Below, in pieces: positions 35,999-44,309 of a DNA stretch of 64,000 nt. The position numbers and the translations under genes are program-made. Within the stretch, counting starts at the first letter, position 1; every line of letters begins with the position of its first letter. The notes beneath the pieces were generated by a model that made no database searches, was not told where the DNA came from, and saw only the letters and a program-made list of their open reading frames with translations. The stretch is from JAEMQF01 sp963775015 (lineage in GTDB: Bacteria > Pseudomonadota > Gammaproteobacteria > Burkholderiales > Burkholderiaceae_C), in NCBI GenBank assembly GCA_963775015.1, contig CAVZHI010000005.1, forward strand, positions 655,332 through 719,331. Reading direction: 5' to 3'.

Positions 35999-36610
35999 AT
36001 GGACCTTCACACCTGGCTCATCTACCTCCTGGCGGCGACCGGCCTGTCGCTCTCGCCCGGGCCGAATGGCCTGCTTGCGTTGACGCATGGCGCGATGCAC
36101 GGCCGGCGCAAGGCGCTGTTCACGATCTTCGGCGGTGCGTTCGGCTTCACGGTCGCGATCGGCGTCTCGATGTTCGGCATCAGCGCCTTGCTCGAGACGT
36201 CTCTGGTGTGGCTCACGGTGATGAAGTGGCTCGGCGGCGCCTACCTCGTGTGGCTCGGGGTTCAGGTGTGGCGCGCGGCGCCGATCGGGCTCGAAGTGCG
36301 TGGATCCACGACAACACGCGGCGGTTGGTCGCTGTTCCAGCAAGGCGCACTCTCGGCGCTGACGAACCCCAAGGGGCTGCTCTTCTTCGCCGCGTTTCTG
36401 CCCCAGTTCATCGACCCGGCGCGCAGCCTGTTGATCCAGTTCGTGATCATGGCGGGGACGTTCGCCGTGATTGAAATCGCGACCGAAGCCTTCATCGCGA
36501 GCATGGCGCACCGCGTCAGCCCGTGGCTCGCGCGCGTCGGGCGGCGCTTCAACCAGGCGTGCGGCGGCGTCTTTGTCGCGATCGGCGTCGCGCTGCCGCT
36601 GCGCAGCTGA
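35999..36610 (+). CDS. LysE-family amino-acid exporter
   Basis: This 203-residue protein has six hydrophobic segments and the family signature GLSLSPGPNGLLALTHGAMHG near the N-terminus, then ALSALTNPKGLLFFAAFLPQFID. LysE/RhtB proteins export amino acids or derivatives across the inner membrane; substrate unknown. It lies between ligD (33-bp gap) and ku, and its link to NHEJ appears incidental. Confidence 0.9.
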   Translation: MDLHTWLIYLLAATGLSLSPGPNGLLALTHGAMHGRRKALFTIFGGAFGFTVAIGVSMFGISALLETSLVWLTVMKWLGGAYLVWLGVQVWRAAPIGLEVRGSTTTRGGWSLFQQGALSALTNPKGLLFFAAFLPQFIDPARSLLIQFVIMAGTFAVIEIATEAFIASMAHRVSPWLARVGRRFNQACGGVFVAIGVALPLRS

Positions 36611-36785
36611 TCCGTCGAAGCGGTGCGACGCTCGGTTTCGAGTCCACGGGCTCGCACCACAGGACCGAGCCGTGCCCATTGACTTGCGCGCAACAAATCC
36701 GCCACGCCGGGCTTGATTGGAGGTGCGCGGGCGAGGATTTCGCAGTAATCTCGCGTCCTCTCGATTCCCGATGTAGGCGCTCATC

Positions 36786-37771
36786 ATGGCTGCTCGTTCC
36801 ATCGCCTCGCTGTCGCTCAGCTTTGGCCTCGTGTCGATCCCGGTGAAGGTGTTCTCCGCCACCGAGAGTTCGACCAGCGTCAGCTTCAACCTGCTGCACC
36901 AGTGCGGCTCGCGCGTGAAGCAGCAATACCTGTGCATCAAGGAAAACATTCCGGTCGAGCGCGCCGACATGGTGAAGGGCTACGAGTTCGAGAAAGACCG
37001 CTACGTGATGTTCACGCCGGCCGAACTCAAGACGATGGAAGAGGCGCCGAGCTCGACGGTCGACATCGTCTCGTTCATTCCGCTGTCTGCAGTGAACCCG
37101 ATCTACTACGACAAGGCGTATTACCTCGCGCCCGACAAACGCGGCGCCAAGCCTTACGGCCTGCTGCTCGCGGCGATGCAGGAGAGTGGCCGCTGCGCGC
37201 TCGCGCGCTGGGCGTGGAAGGGCAAGCAGTACGTCGTGCAGGTGCGCCCCGGCGACGGTGGCCTGATCCTGCAGCAACTGCTTTACGCCGAGGAAGTGCG
37301 TTCGATGAAGGATCTCGAGATCGAGAAGGCCGAGATCCAGAAACCCGAGCTGCAACTCGCGCTGCAACTCATCGACCAGATCTCGGCGGAAGCTACGATC
37401 CCGGCGCGTACCACGACGAAGAGAAAAAGCGCATCCTCGCCGCGATCGACGCGAAGATCGAAGGCAGGCAGGTGGTCGCGACCGACGGCCAGGAACCGCA
37501 GGCGGGCGCGCAGGTGATCGATCTGGTCGAAGCGTTGCGCGCGAGTCTGGCGCCGCGCAAGGCGGCAGCAAAGGCCGCCGAGACTTCCGGCGCCGGGCCG
37601 GTGGCCGTGCCCGCCCCTCCCGCCGCGGCCGTGGCGACGAGCGCAACCGCCGTACCCGCGGCGGCCGCGGCGCCACCGGCGAAGGAGCGCAAGGCCGCCA
37701 AACGCGCGACGCCTGCGCCGCAACCCGCCGAGCCGGCCGAGGTGCCGCTGCGCAGCCGCGCCGGCAAGTAG
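36786..37771 (+). CDS. ku: Ku protein, NHEJ DNA-end binding (one frameshift)
   Basis: Ku opens with MAARSIASLSLSFGLVSIPV and contains the core motifs HQCGSRVKQQYLC, GYEFEKDRYVMFTPAELK and YYLAPDKRGAKPYGLL. The frame is clean to about 37391 (LQLIDQISAE) and then continues one frame over as SYDPGAYHDEEKKRILAAID, running to TAG at 37771. The C-terminal 90 residues are Ala/Pro/Lys-rich, common in bacterial Ku extensions that bind DNA and LigD. Total about 328 residues. The single missing or extra base is probably a sequencing error; otherwise the DNA-binding tail would be lost. Confidence 0.9.
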
Positions 37772-37777
37772 GACCCG

Positions 37778-38597
37778 TTGGCCGACGCGCCGTACACGCT
37801 GCGCAGCATCGAATCGATGCTCGGCCTGTCGCGGGCCGTCATCACCGGTCTTGTCAACGCCGGCTTCGTCACGCCGACCCGCGGCAAGCGGCGCGAATAC
37901 CGGTTCAGCTTCCAGGACGTCGTGCTGCTGCGCACCGCGCACGCCTTGCAAGCGGCGCAAGTGCCGGCGCGGCGCATCGTGCGTTCGTTGCAGCGCTTGC
38001 GGGCGACGCTGCCGGGCGAATTGCCCTTGACAGGGCTGCGCATCACCGCCGTCGGCGGCGACGTCGCGGTACGCGAAGGCGAGCATCAATGGAGTGCGGA
38101 GTCCGGCCAGCTGTTGATCGATTTCGAGGTCAAACCAGGGCGCGGCAGCGTTCAGTTCCTCGCCGCGTCAGCCGTCGCCCGTCGCTGAAGACGACGCGCG
38201 GGCCTGGTTCGAACGTGGCGTCGCCCTCGAAGCCAAACAACCGGCGCAGGCGGAACACGCGTATCGAGAAGCGATCGCGCGCGCGCCGACCTTTGTCGAC
38301 CCGTATCTGAATCTGGGCGTTCTGCTCGGCGACGCCGGGCGCGCCCTTGACGCCGTGCAGTGTTACGCCCAAGGGCTGGCCCATTGCCCGCGCGAGGCAT
38401 TGCTGCACTTCAACCTCGGCGTCACGCTCGAAGACCTGGACCAGCCGGTTGACGCGCTGCGGTCCTACGAGAACTGCCTGCGCCTCGCGCCGGCGATGGC
38501 CGACGCGCACTTCAACGCGGCGCGCTTGTACGAGGAATCGGGCCGCGCAGCGCTGGCCATCCGCCACTATGGCGAGTACCGGAGGTTACAACGCTAG
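37778..38597 (+). CDS. MerR-type HTH protein with C-terminal TPR domain (probable frameshift)
   Basis: From a TTG at 37778 the frame encodes a MerR HTH (YTLRSIESMLGLSRAVITGL, GFVTPTRGKRREYRFSFQDVV) and about 130 residues ending at 38188. Immediately afterwards, in another frame with no available start codon (a stop at 38115 and no ATG/GTG/TTG until 38355), lie TPR repeats (DDARAWFERGVALEAKQPAQ, YLNLGVLLGDAGRALDAVQC) to 38597. Since the TPR part cannot start on its own without losing repeats, I infer one MerR-TPR protein with an indel near 38150-38185. Two overlapping genes are the alternative. Confidence 0.7.
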
Positions 38598-38625
38598 ACC
38601 GAGCGGTGCAGGGCAGAATCGCCCC

Positions 38626-39510
38626 ATGTCCGCATCCTGGCTGATCGTCGTCGCGTCGCTGCTGTTCGCCACCATGGGCGTGTGCGTGAAGCTCGCGTCG
38701 GCACAGTACGGCAGCGGCGAGATCGTGATGTACCGCGGCCTCGTCGGTGCGCTCATGATCGGCGTGATGTGCCGCTGGAGCGGGCAGACGCTGCGGACCG
38801 CATTGCCGGCACAACATGCGTTGCGCAGCCTCACCGGCGTCACGGCGCTGTGCCTGTGGTTCTACGCGATCGGCAAGCTGCCGCTCGCCACGGCGATGAC
38901 GTTGAACTACACCTCGTCGCTCTGGATCGCCCTGTTCCTGATCGGCGGCGCGGCGATTTTCCGCACCAAGCCGGTCGACCCTAGGTTGGTGTTGGCGGCG
39001 CTGCTCGGTTTCGTCGGCGTCGTGCTCGTGCTGCGCCCGACGATCGAGCAGGATCAGCTCTGGTACGGCGTGGTCGGCCTGCTCTCGGGAATGGTGTCGG
39101 CCACCGGCTACCTGCAGATCATCGCCATGGGGCGCGCCGGCGAACCGGAGAGTCGAATCGTCTTCTACTTTTCGATCGGCGGCGTCATCGGCGGCGCGGC
39201 GTTGACCGCCCTCACCGGCTGGCACGCGCACAATCTGCGCGGCATCGGCCTGCTGCTCGCGGTGGGTGTTTTCGCCACCCTGGCACAGCTCATGTTGACG
39301 CGCGCCTACGCGCGCGGCCGCACGCTCGTCAACGCGAGCCTGCAGTATCTCGGAATCGGTTTTTCGTTTCTTTTCGACGTGCTCCTGTTCGCCGAGCGCG
39401 TGACATGGATCGCGCTGCTCGGCATGCTGCTCATCGTCGGCGCGGGCGTGCGCGCGACGCTGCTGCGCAGCGCGCCACTTGCCCCCAGTGCCACAACGGT
39501 GAAGGAGTGA
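38626..39510 (+). CDS. DMT/EamA-family transporter
   Basis: This 294-residue protein has ten hydrophobic helices in two EamA repeats (LIVVASLLFATMGVCVKLAS; GLLSGMVSATGYLQIIAMGR). Such permeases export small solutes; substrate not predictable. It starts at ATG 38626, 28 bp after the TPR region, and ends 52 bp before dapD. A different paralogue lies at the left edge of the window. Confidence 0.9.
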   Translation: MSASWLIVVASLLFATMGVCVKLASAQYGSGEIVMYRGLVGALMIGVMCRWSGQTLRTALPAQHALRSLTGVTALCLWFYAIGKLPLATAMTLNYTSSLWIALFLIGGAAIFRTKPVDPRLVLAALLGFVGVVLVLRPTIEQDQLWYGVVGLLSGMVSATGYLQIIAMGRAGEPESRIVFYFSIGGVIGGAALTALTGWHAHNLRGIGLLLAVGVFATLAQLMLTRAYARGRTLVNASLQYLGIGFSFLFDVLLFAERVTWIALLGMLLIVGAGVRATLLRSAPLAPSATTVKE

Positions 39511-39562
39511 TCGGGTATCGTCGACAGGCGCACCGACCCCATTCACTTCGGAGGACAGCAGC

Positions 39563-40429
39563 ATGCGAACGACAGGAGTGAACCCCCCACCCGACCCCCA
39601 AGTCGACGCCGCAACACAGCGTGACCTGGCGAGCGTCATCGACCGCGCCTGGGAGTCGGCCCCAGGAACGATCCATCCCACGATCGTGCACGACGCCGTC
39701 GAGTTCGTCCTGGATGCCCTGGACGCCGGGCGCCTGCGCGTCGCGCAGCGCCAGGCTGTGGGCCAGTGGAGCGTGAACCAGTGGGTGAAGAAGGCCGTGC
39801 TGCTGTCGTTCAGCCTCTCCGACAGCAAGCTCATGAACGCCGGCGGCATGTCGTACTTCGACAAGATCGACTCCAAGTTCTCCGGCTTCGACGAGGCCGA
39901 GATGCGCGCCAGCGGCGTGCGCATGGTTCCGCCGGCGATGGTGCGGCACGGCGCCTACCTCGCGCGCAACGTCGTCGTGATGCCGAGTTTCGTCAACATC
40001 GGCGCCTTCGTCGACGAAGGCACGATGGTCGACAGCTGGGTCAGCGTCGGCTCATGTGCGCAGATCGGAAGACAAGTGCACCTGAGCATGGGGGTGCAGA
40101 TCGGCGGCGTGCTCGAGCCGATGCAGGCGAACCCGACGATCATCGAAGACAACTGCTTCGTCGGTGTGAATTCGTCCGTCGTGGAAGGCGTCATCGTCGA
40201 GGAGAACGCGGTGATTTCGATGGGCGTGCACCTGGGCCGCAGCACGAAGATCTTCGACCGCGAGACGCGCGAGGTGAGCACGGGGCGGATTCCGGCGGGC
40301 TCGGTCGTCATCGCCGGCACGCTGCCGTCGCCGGACGCCAGCTACAGCACGGCCTGCGCAGTGATCGTGAAGAAGGTCGACGCGCAAACCCGCGCCAAGA
40401 CGAGCATCAACGAGTTGTTGCGCCAGTGA
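39563..40429 (+). CDS. dapD: Tetrahydrodipicolinate N-succinyltransferase
   Basis: This 288-residue enzyme of lysine and meso-diaminopimelate synthesis succinylates tetrahydrodipicolinate. Key motifs: WSVNQWVKKAVLLSF, MVPPAMVRHGAYLARNVVVM, and the left-handed beta-helix with GGVLEPMQANPTIIEDNCFV and EGVIVEENAVISMGVHLG. A good ribosome site (GGAGGA) precedes the ATG at 39563. Some normally conserved positions vary (VHLSMGVQIGG rather than VHLSGGVGIGG), but the fold looks intact. No other dap genes are adjacent. Confidence 0.95.
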   Translation: MRTTGVNPPPDPQVDAATQRDLASVIDRAWESAPGTIHPTIVHDAVEFVLDALDAGRLRVAQRQAVGQWSVNQWVKKAVLLSFSLSDSKLMNAGGMSYFDKIDSKFSGFDEAEMRASGVRMVPPAMVRHGAYLARNVVVMPSFVNIGAFVDEGTMVDSWVSVGSCAQIGRQVHLSMGVQIGGVLEPMQANPTIIEDNCFVGVNSSVVEGVIVEENAVISMGVHLGRSTKIFDRETREVSTGRIPAGSVVIAGTLPSPDASYSTACAVIVKKVDAQTRAKTSINELLRQ

Positions 40430-40483
40430 CGCATTGCCAGCGCGCCGCCCTTCGTTGCGGGCGGTCGCCTTGCGGCGTCGGCG

Positions 40484-43018
40484 TCAGTCTTGGCGCTGCA
40501 GCGCAAGCACGCGGCTGATCGCGCGGGCGACTTCTTTCGCCTCGACCGGCTTCGCCACATGGTCGTCCATTCCGGCCTCGATGTAGGCTTCGCGGTCCTC
40601 GAGCATCGCGTTCGCCGTCAGCGCAACGATCGGGATGTTCGCCACTTCGCCGTCGAGCGCACGAATCTGCCGCGCCGCCGCCATGCCGTCGAGTTCGGGC
40701 ATCTGGATGTCCATGAGCACGAGGTCGTAGGTTCCCGCCTTCAACATCGCGACGGCCTGCAAGCCGTCGCTCGCCATCTCGCAGCTGTGGCCGAGCTGCG
40801 CCAGCATGGCGCGGATCACGAGCTGGTTCACTTCGTTGTCTTCGGCGACCAGAATGCGCAGGCCTTCGACCATCTCGGTGCCCGCCTCAAACTGGGTGTC
40901 GGCGCTGGCCAGCCGCAACGAATGGCCGCGCTGCAGCGTCACCTGGACGCGAAACACGCTGCCCTGGCCGACTTGCGTCTGCACGTCGATGCGCCCGCCC
41001 ATCAGGTCGACGAGGCCGCGGCTGATCGCCAGGCCGAGGCCGCTGCCGCCATAGCGCCGCGCGATGCCGCTGTCGGCCTGGATGAAACGCTCGAACAGCG
41101 TCGGCAGCACGTTCGCCGCGATGCCGATGCCGGTGTCGCGCACTGACGCGTCGAGTTCCACCCGGCCGTCTTCGAGCGCGCGGTAGACGACGTCGACGCT
41201 CACCGAGCCGCGCTCGGTGAACTTGACGGCGTTGCCGATCAGGTTGAACAGCACCTGGCGCAGCCGCCCTTCGTCGCCCATGAGCACGGCGGGCAAACCG
41301 CTCTGGAACTGGAGTTTGAATTGCAGGCCCTTCTCCTGCGCCCGCGTCGCCACCGACGCCGCCACTTCCTCGACCAGACGGCGCGGGTCGAACTCGGCGA
41401 TCACGAGTTCGAGCTTGCCGGCTTCGACCTTGGAGAGGTCCAGGATGTCGTTGATCAGCGCGAGCAACGCCTTGCCCGAACTGCGGATCGTGCGCGCGTA
41501 GCTGCGCTGCTCCTCGGTGAGCTCGGTCTTGAGCATCAGGCTGTTCATGCCGAGCACGCCGTTCAGCGGCGTGCGGATCTCGTGGCTCATCGCGGCGAGG
41601 AACTGCGACTTGGCATGGTTCGACGCTTCGGCAGCGGCCTTGGCTCGCGCCAGCTCGCGTTCTGCCTTCGTGATGTCGCGCATCACGCCGACGACGCCGC
41701 CGTCGGGTGTGCGGCGCTCGATGACGTGGATCACGCTGCCGTCGCCGAGATCTTGTTCGAACATGCCGTCGCCGCTGCGGTGCAAGGCCAGACGCATCTC
41801 GCGCCAAGCCTGCCGCTTGACGGGGTCGTCGGGAACGATGGCCCGGGCGGCGACGTCGACAAACGTCTCGAAACTCACGCCGACAGCGATCACCGGGCGC
41901 AGCCACGGGAACATCTCGAGGTAGCGCGCGTTCCATGCAACGACGCGGTCTTGTGCGTCGCACAGCATAAAGCCGTCGGCCATCGAGGCGAGCGCGCGGT
42001 CCATGATGTCTTTGGACTTCGCGATTTCGAGCCGCGCCTGTGCGAGTCGGCCGAGTTGCCAGTGGGCTGCGCCACCCGCGGCGAGAAGCATCGCAATGAA
42101 GACCGCGACCGCACTCAGGATCAGGTTCCGGTCCTGGCGCCAATCCGCGAGCGCGGCCTGGCGCGAAATCCCGGCGGAAATCCGGATCGATCGGTACAGC
42201 GACGGGCGCGCTGCGAGGATCGTCGGCGCAGCATCGAGCCGCCCTGCGATGTGCACGGCCGTACCCCCCAGCGCTTGCGCCGGCAGCGGCGTGGCGAGGA
42301 GCTGGCCCAACGCGGCGTCGCTGGCCGGAACGCTGGCTAGCAACAGCCCGTCGTCGCGTTCGAGCGTCACGACCAGGCCCGGAATCTGCACCGATTGCGC
42401 CAGGATCGTCGTGATGATCGAGAGTGGCACTTCGGCCACCGCGAGCACACGCTGCCCCGGCACGAGCTGCACCGGCCGCGCCAGGTAGAGGCCACGTTCC
42501 GAGGTGGCGAAGCTGATCAACGGCGCGCTGATCTGCATCATCGGCGCCGCCTGGCTCAGCGTGTTGTAGGCAAACTGCGCCGGCAGCGGAAAGCCCAGGC
42601 GCGCGGTCTGCTCGCCCGCCGCAGCCAGCACGCGGTCGTCGGAGTCGACCACGGCGAGGTCGCGATATTCGAGATTTCGCTTCACGATGCCGCGCAGCAG
42701 CCGATCGGCCGTGGCGCGATCGAGCACCCCATCGGGCCCGAGCGCGGGCGCGAGCAGACCGCCCATGTCGGCGAGCAACAGGTCGACACCGATCAAGGTG
42801 CGATTCAGCGCCGCTTCGGCGCCACTCACGAACCGGAGCACTCGCTCCTGCGTGTCGACGATCGCGTCGCGCTCGGCGCGCTGCGTGAGCCAGGCCGCTG
42901 CACCCGCTGCGGCGACGACGAATACACCGACCGTGCCCCAGATCGCAAGGATCAAGCGGCGTTGGGTCACCAAACCCATGCCGGGTGGGTTGCCCGCGGT
43001 CGCGGCCAGCTGAAGCAT
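40484..43018 (-). CDS. Hybrid sensor histidine kinase (periplasmic sensor, PAS, HK, REC)
   Basis: 844 residues: an N-terminal membrane helix (RLILAIWGTVGVFVVAAAGA), a periplasmic sensor of about 250 residues, a second helix (NLILSAVAVFIAMLLAAGGA), a PAS domain (about 345-465; DIMDRALASMADGFMLCD), HisKA (FLAAMSHEIRTPLNGVLGM), HATPase (LIGNAVKFTERGSV, DTGIGI, GGSGLGLAISRG) and a C-terminal receiver (ILVAEDNEVNQLVIRAML, DLVLMDIQMPELDGM). The start MLQLAA overlaps the stop of the TRAP-type binding-protein gene (ATGA), suggesting that the binding protein presents a ligand to this sensor. Confidence 0.9.
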   Translation of the reverse strand: MLQLAATAGNPPGMGLVTQRRLILAIWGTVGVFVVAAAGAAAWLTQRAERDAIVDTQERVLRFVSGAEAALNRTLIGVDLLLADMGGLLAPALGPDGVLDRATADRLLRGIVKRNLEYRDLAVVDSDDRVLAAAGEQTARLGFPLPAQFAYNTLSQAAPMMQISAPLISFATSERGLYLARPVQLVPGQRVLAVAEVPLSIITTILAQSVQIPGLVVTLERDDGLLLASVPASDAALGQLLATPLPAQALGGTAVHIAGRLDAAPTILAARPSLYRSIRISAGISRQAALADWRQDRNLILSAVAVFIAMLLAAGGAAHWQLGRLAQARLEIAKSKDIMDRALASMADGFMLCDAQDRVVAWNARYLEMFPWLRPVIAVGVSFETFVDVAARAIVPDDPVKRQAWREMRLALHRSGDGMFEQDLGDGSVIHVIERRTPDGGVVGVMRDITKAERELARAKAAAEASNHAKSQFLAAMSHEIRTPLNGVLGMNSLMLKTELTEEQRSYARTIRSSGKALLALINDILDLSKVEAGKLELVIAEFDPRRLVEEVAASVATRAQEKGLQFKLQFQSGLPAVLMGDEGRLRQVLFNLIGNAVKFTERGSVSVDVVYRALEDGRVELDASVRDTGIGIAANVLPTLFERFIQADSGIARRYGGSGLGLAISRGLVDLMGGRIDVQTQVGQGSVFRVQVTLQRGHSLRLASADTQFEAGTEMVEGLRILVAEDNEVNQLVIRAMLAQLGHSCEMASDGLQAVAMLKAGTYDLVLMDIQMPELDGMAAARQIRALDGEVANIPIVALTANAMLEDREAYIEAGMDDHVAKPVEAKEVARAISRVLALQRQD

Positions 43019-44136
43019 CAGGGCGACGGCAGATCGAATCCGCTGGTCGGACCCAAGGTCTGCTTCCAGACCGCCCCGCATTGCGGGCCGCAGCGCTTCA
43101 GCCAGCCCGGCAAGACGGTCTTCACCAGGATCTCGCGGCGCCGGCTGGCGTCGGCGGCGTTCTCGCGGACTTCGGTCATCCGGCCCTTGCGGCCGGCTGC
43201 GCACGCTGCTCCGCCGATGTTGCAGGCGATGCCATCGCTCGTTTCCTTCTCCGCCTCGGCCCAGATCGCCTGTTCCAGCTTGGGCAGTTCGCGGCGCAGC
43301 AGGTCTTGCAGATCCTTCGCCAGCGCGCCCCACGCAGCGCCGTTGGCGACGAATGCGGCGACACCCCAGTTCACCGGCGTCGTGTGAATGTGGCTCGTGA
43401 CTTCATGCAAGCCGATCGTATTCCCCGACATCGTTCCGGTGATCGCGCAATCGATGTTGCCGCTGCGCATGTTGGCGACGATCTCCGCCAGGGGGGTCTG
43501 CACCGGTGTCGCACCGAGCGAGACGACCCAATCCGATTGGGTGGCGCTGGAAATCCGAACCCGGCGCCCGGCCAGATCGGCGAGGCTCGCGAGCGGTTTG
43601 GCGCAGAACGTCACTTGCGCCGGGTACGCATAGAGCGCAAGCAGCTCGCTACCATAACGCTCGCGCAGCACTTTCTCCAGGTAGGGTCGAAAGGCGCCGA
43701 CGCTGCGGCGCAGCGTCGCCACGTCGGGATTCAGCCCAGCCAGGTCCGGCGCACCGAACTCGGCGTCGTGCACCGCGCTCAGATTGAGCAACGAGGTACC
43801 GAAGGGCACGGCGCCGAGTTGCACCAGGCGCAACATTTCCTGGCCACGGATTCCGGCGCGGTCAAACGGCACGATCTCCGCGCTCGCCTTGCCGCCGCTC
43901 AGGCGTGCCAGCTCGCGCGTCCAGAAGGGCTCTTCATGTCGCGTGTACTGGTTCAGCGCGCCCAATCCGCCGACGATGCGCAGATGCGGCGGCGCCGGGG
44001 CTTGCGCCTGCGCCGCACCGGCAGCCCATTGCAACAGGCCCGCGACGACGACGCTGCAAAGCGCGCCGGGCCAGCGATTCACCGGCGCGATCCAGGCTTT
44101 GCGGCCGGCCGCACGCCCCGCTCGAATTCGATCCAT
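43018..44136 (-). CDS. TRAP-type substrate-binding protein (DctP family) coupled to the hybrid kinase
   Basis: 372 residues with an N-terminal signal sequence (about 1-45; VVVAGLLQWAAGAAQA ends the h-region/cleavage zone) and a DctP-like fold (LRIVGGLGALNQYTRHEEPF, FCAKPLASLADLAGRRVRIS, TPLAEIVANMRSGNIDCAIT). It should bind an organic acid in the periplasm. No TRAP permease genes (DctQ/M) are adjacent. Instead the 3' end overlaps the start of a membrane histidine kinase, implying a sensory role rather than uptake. The ligand is unknown. Confidence 0.85.
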   Translation of the reverse strand: MDRIRAGRAAGRKAWIAPVNRWPGALCSVVVAGLLQWAAGAAQAQAPAPPHLRIVGGLGALNQYTRHEEPFWTRELARLSGGKASAEIVPFDRAGIRGQEMLRLVQLGAVPFGTSLLNLSAVHDAEFGAPDLAGLNPDVATLRRSVGAFRPYLEKVLRERYGSELLALYAYPAQVTFCAKPLASLADLAGRRVRISSATQSDWVVSLGATPVQTPLAEIVANMRSGNIDCAITGTMSGNTIGLHEVTSHIHTTPVNWGVAAFVANGAAWGALAKDLQDLLRRELPKLEQAIWAEAEKETSDGIACNIGGAACAAGRKGRMTEVRENAADASRRREILVKTVLPGWLKRCGPQCGAVWKQTLGPTSGFDLPSP

Positions 44137-44309
44137 CGCACTGCCCCCAAGGGTTGACCCTTGCGAATTGTGCGAAGCGCTGCGGCGGCCCGGTGCGAAG
44201 AATAGGTGCCATCGACACGGTCAATTCAAGCGCTGAGCCGCCCTTTGTCGGGAAACTCAGCAACCCGGTGCGGCACAACCCGCCGAACCGCCCCGACGCG
44301 TGGGGCGGC

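Noticed and set aside
37380..37400. Programmed frameshifting in ku
   Set aside because: No slippery heptamer or downstream pseudoknot is evident, and similar breaks occur in many unrelated genes here, favouring sequencing error.
44137..44309. A possible small gene between the binding protein and the CheB/CheR fusion
   Set aside because: No frame with plausible start, ribosome site and codon pattern; treated as intergenic.
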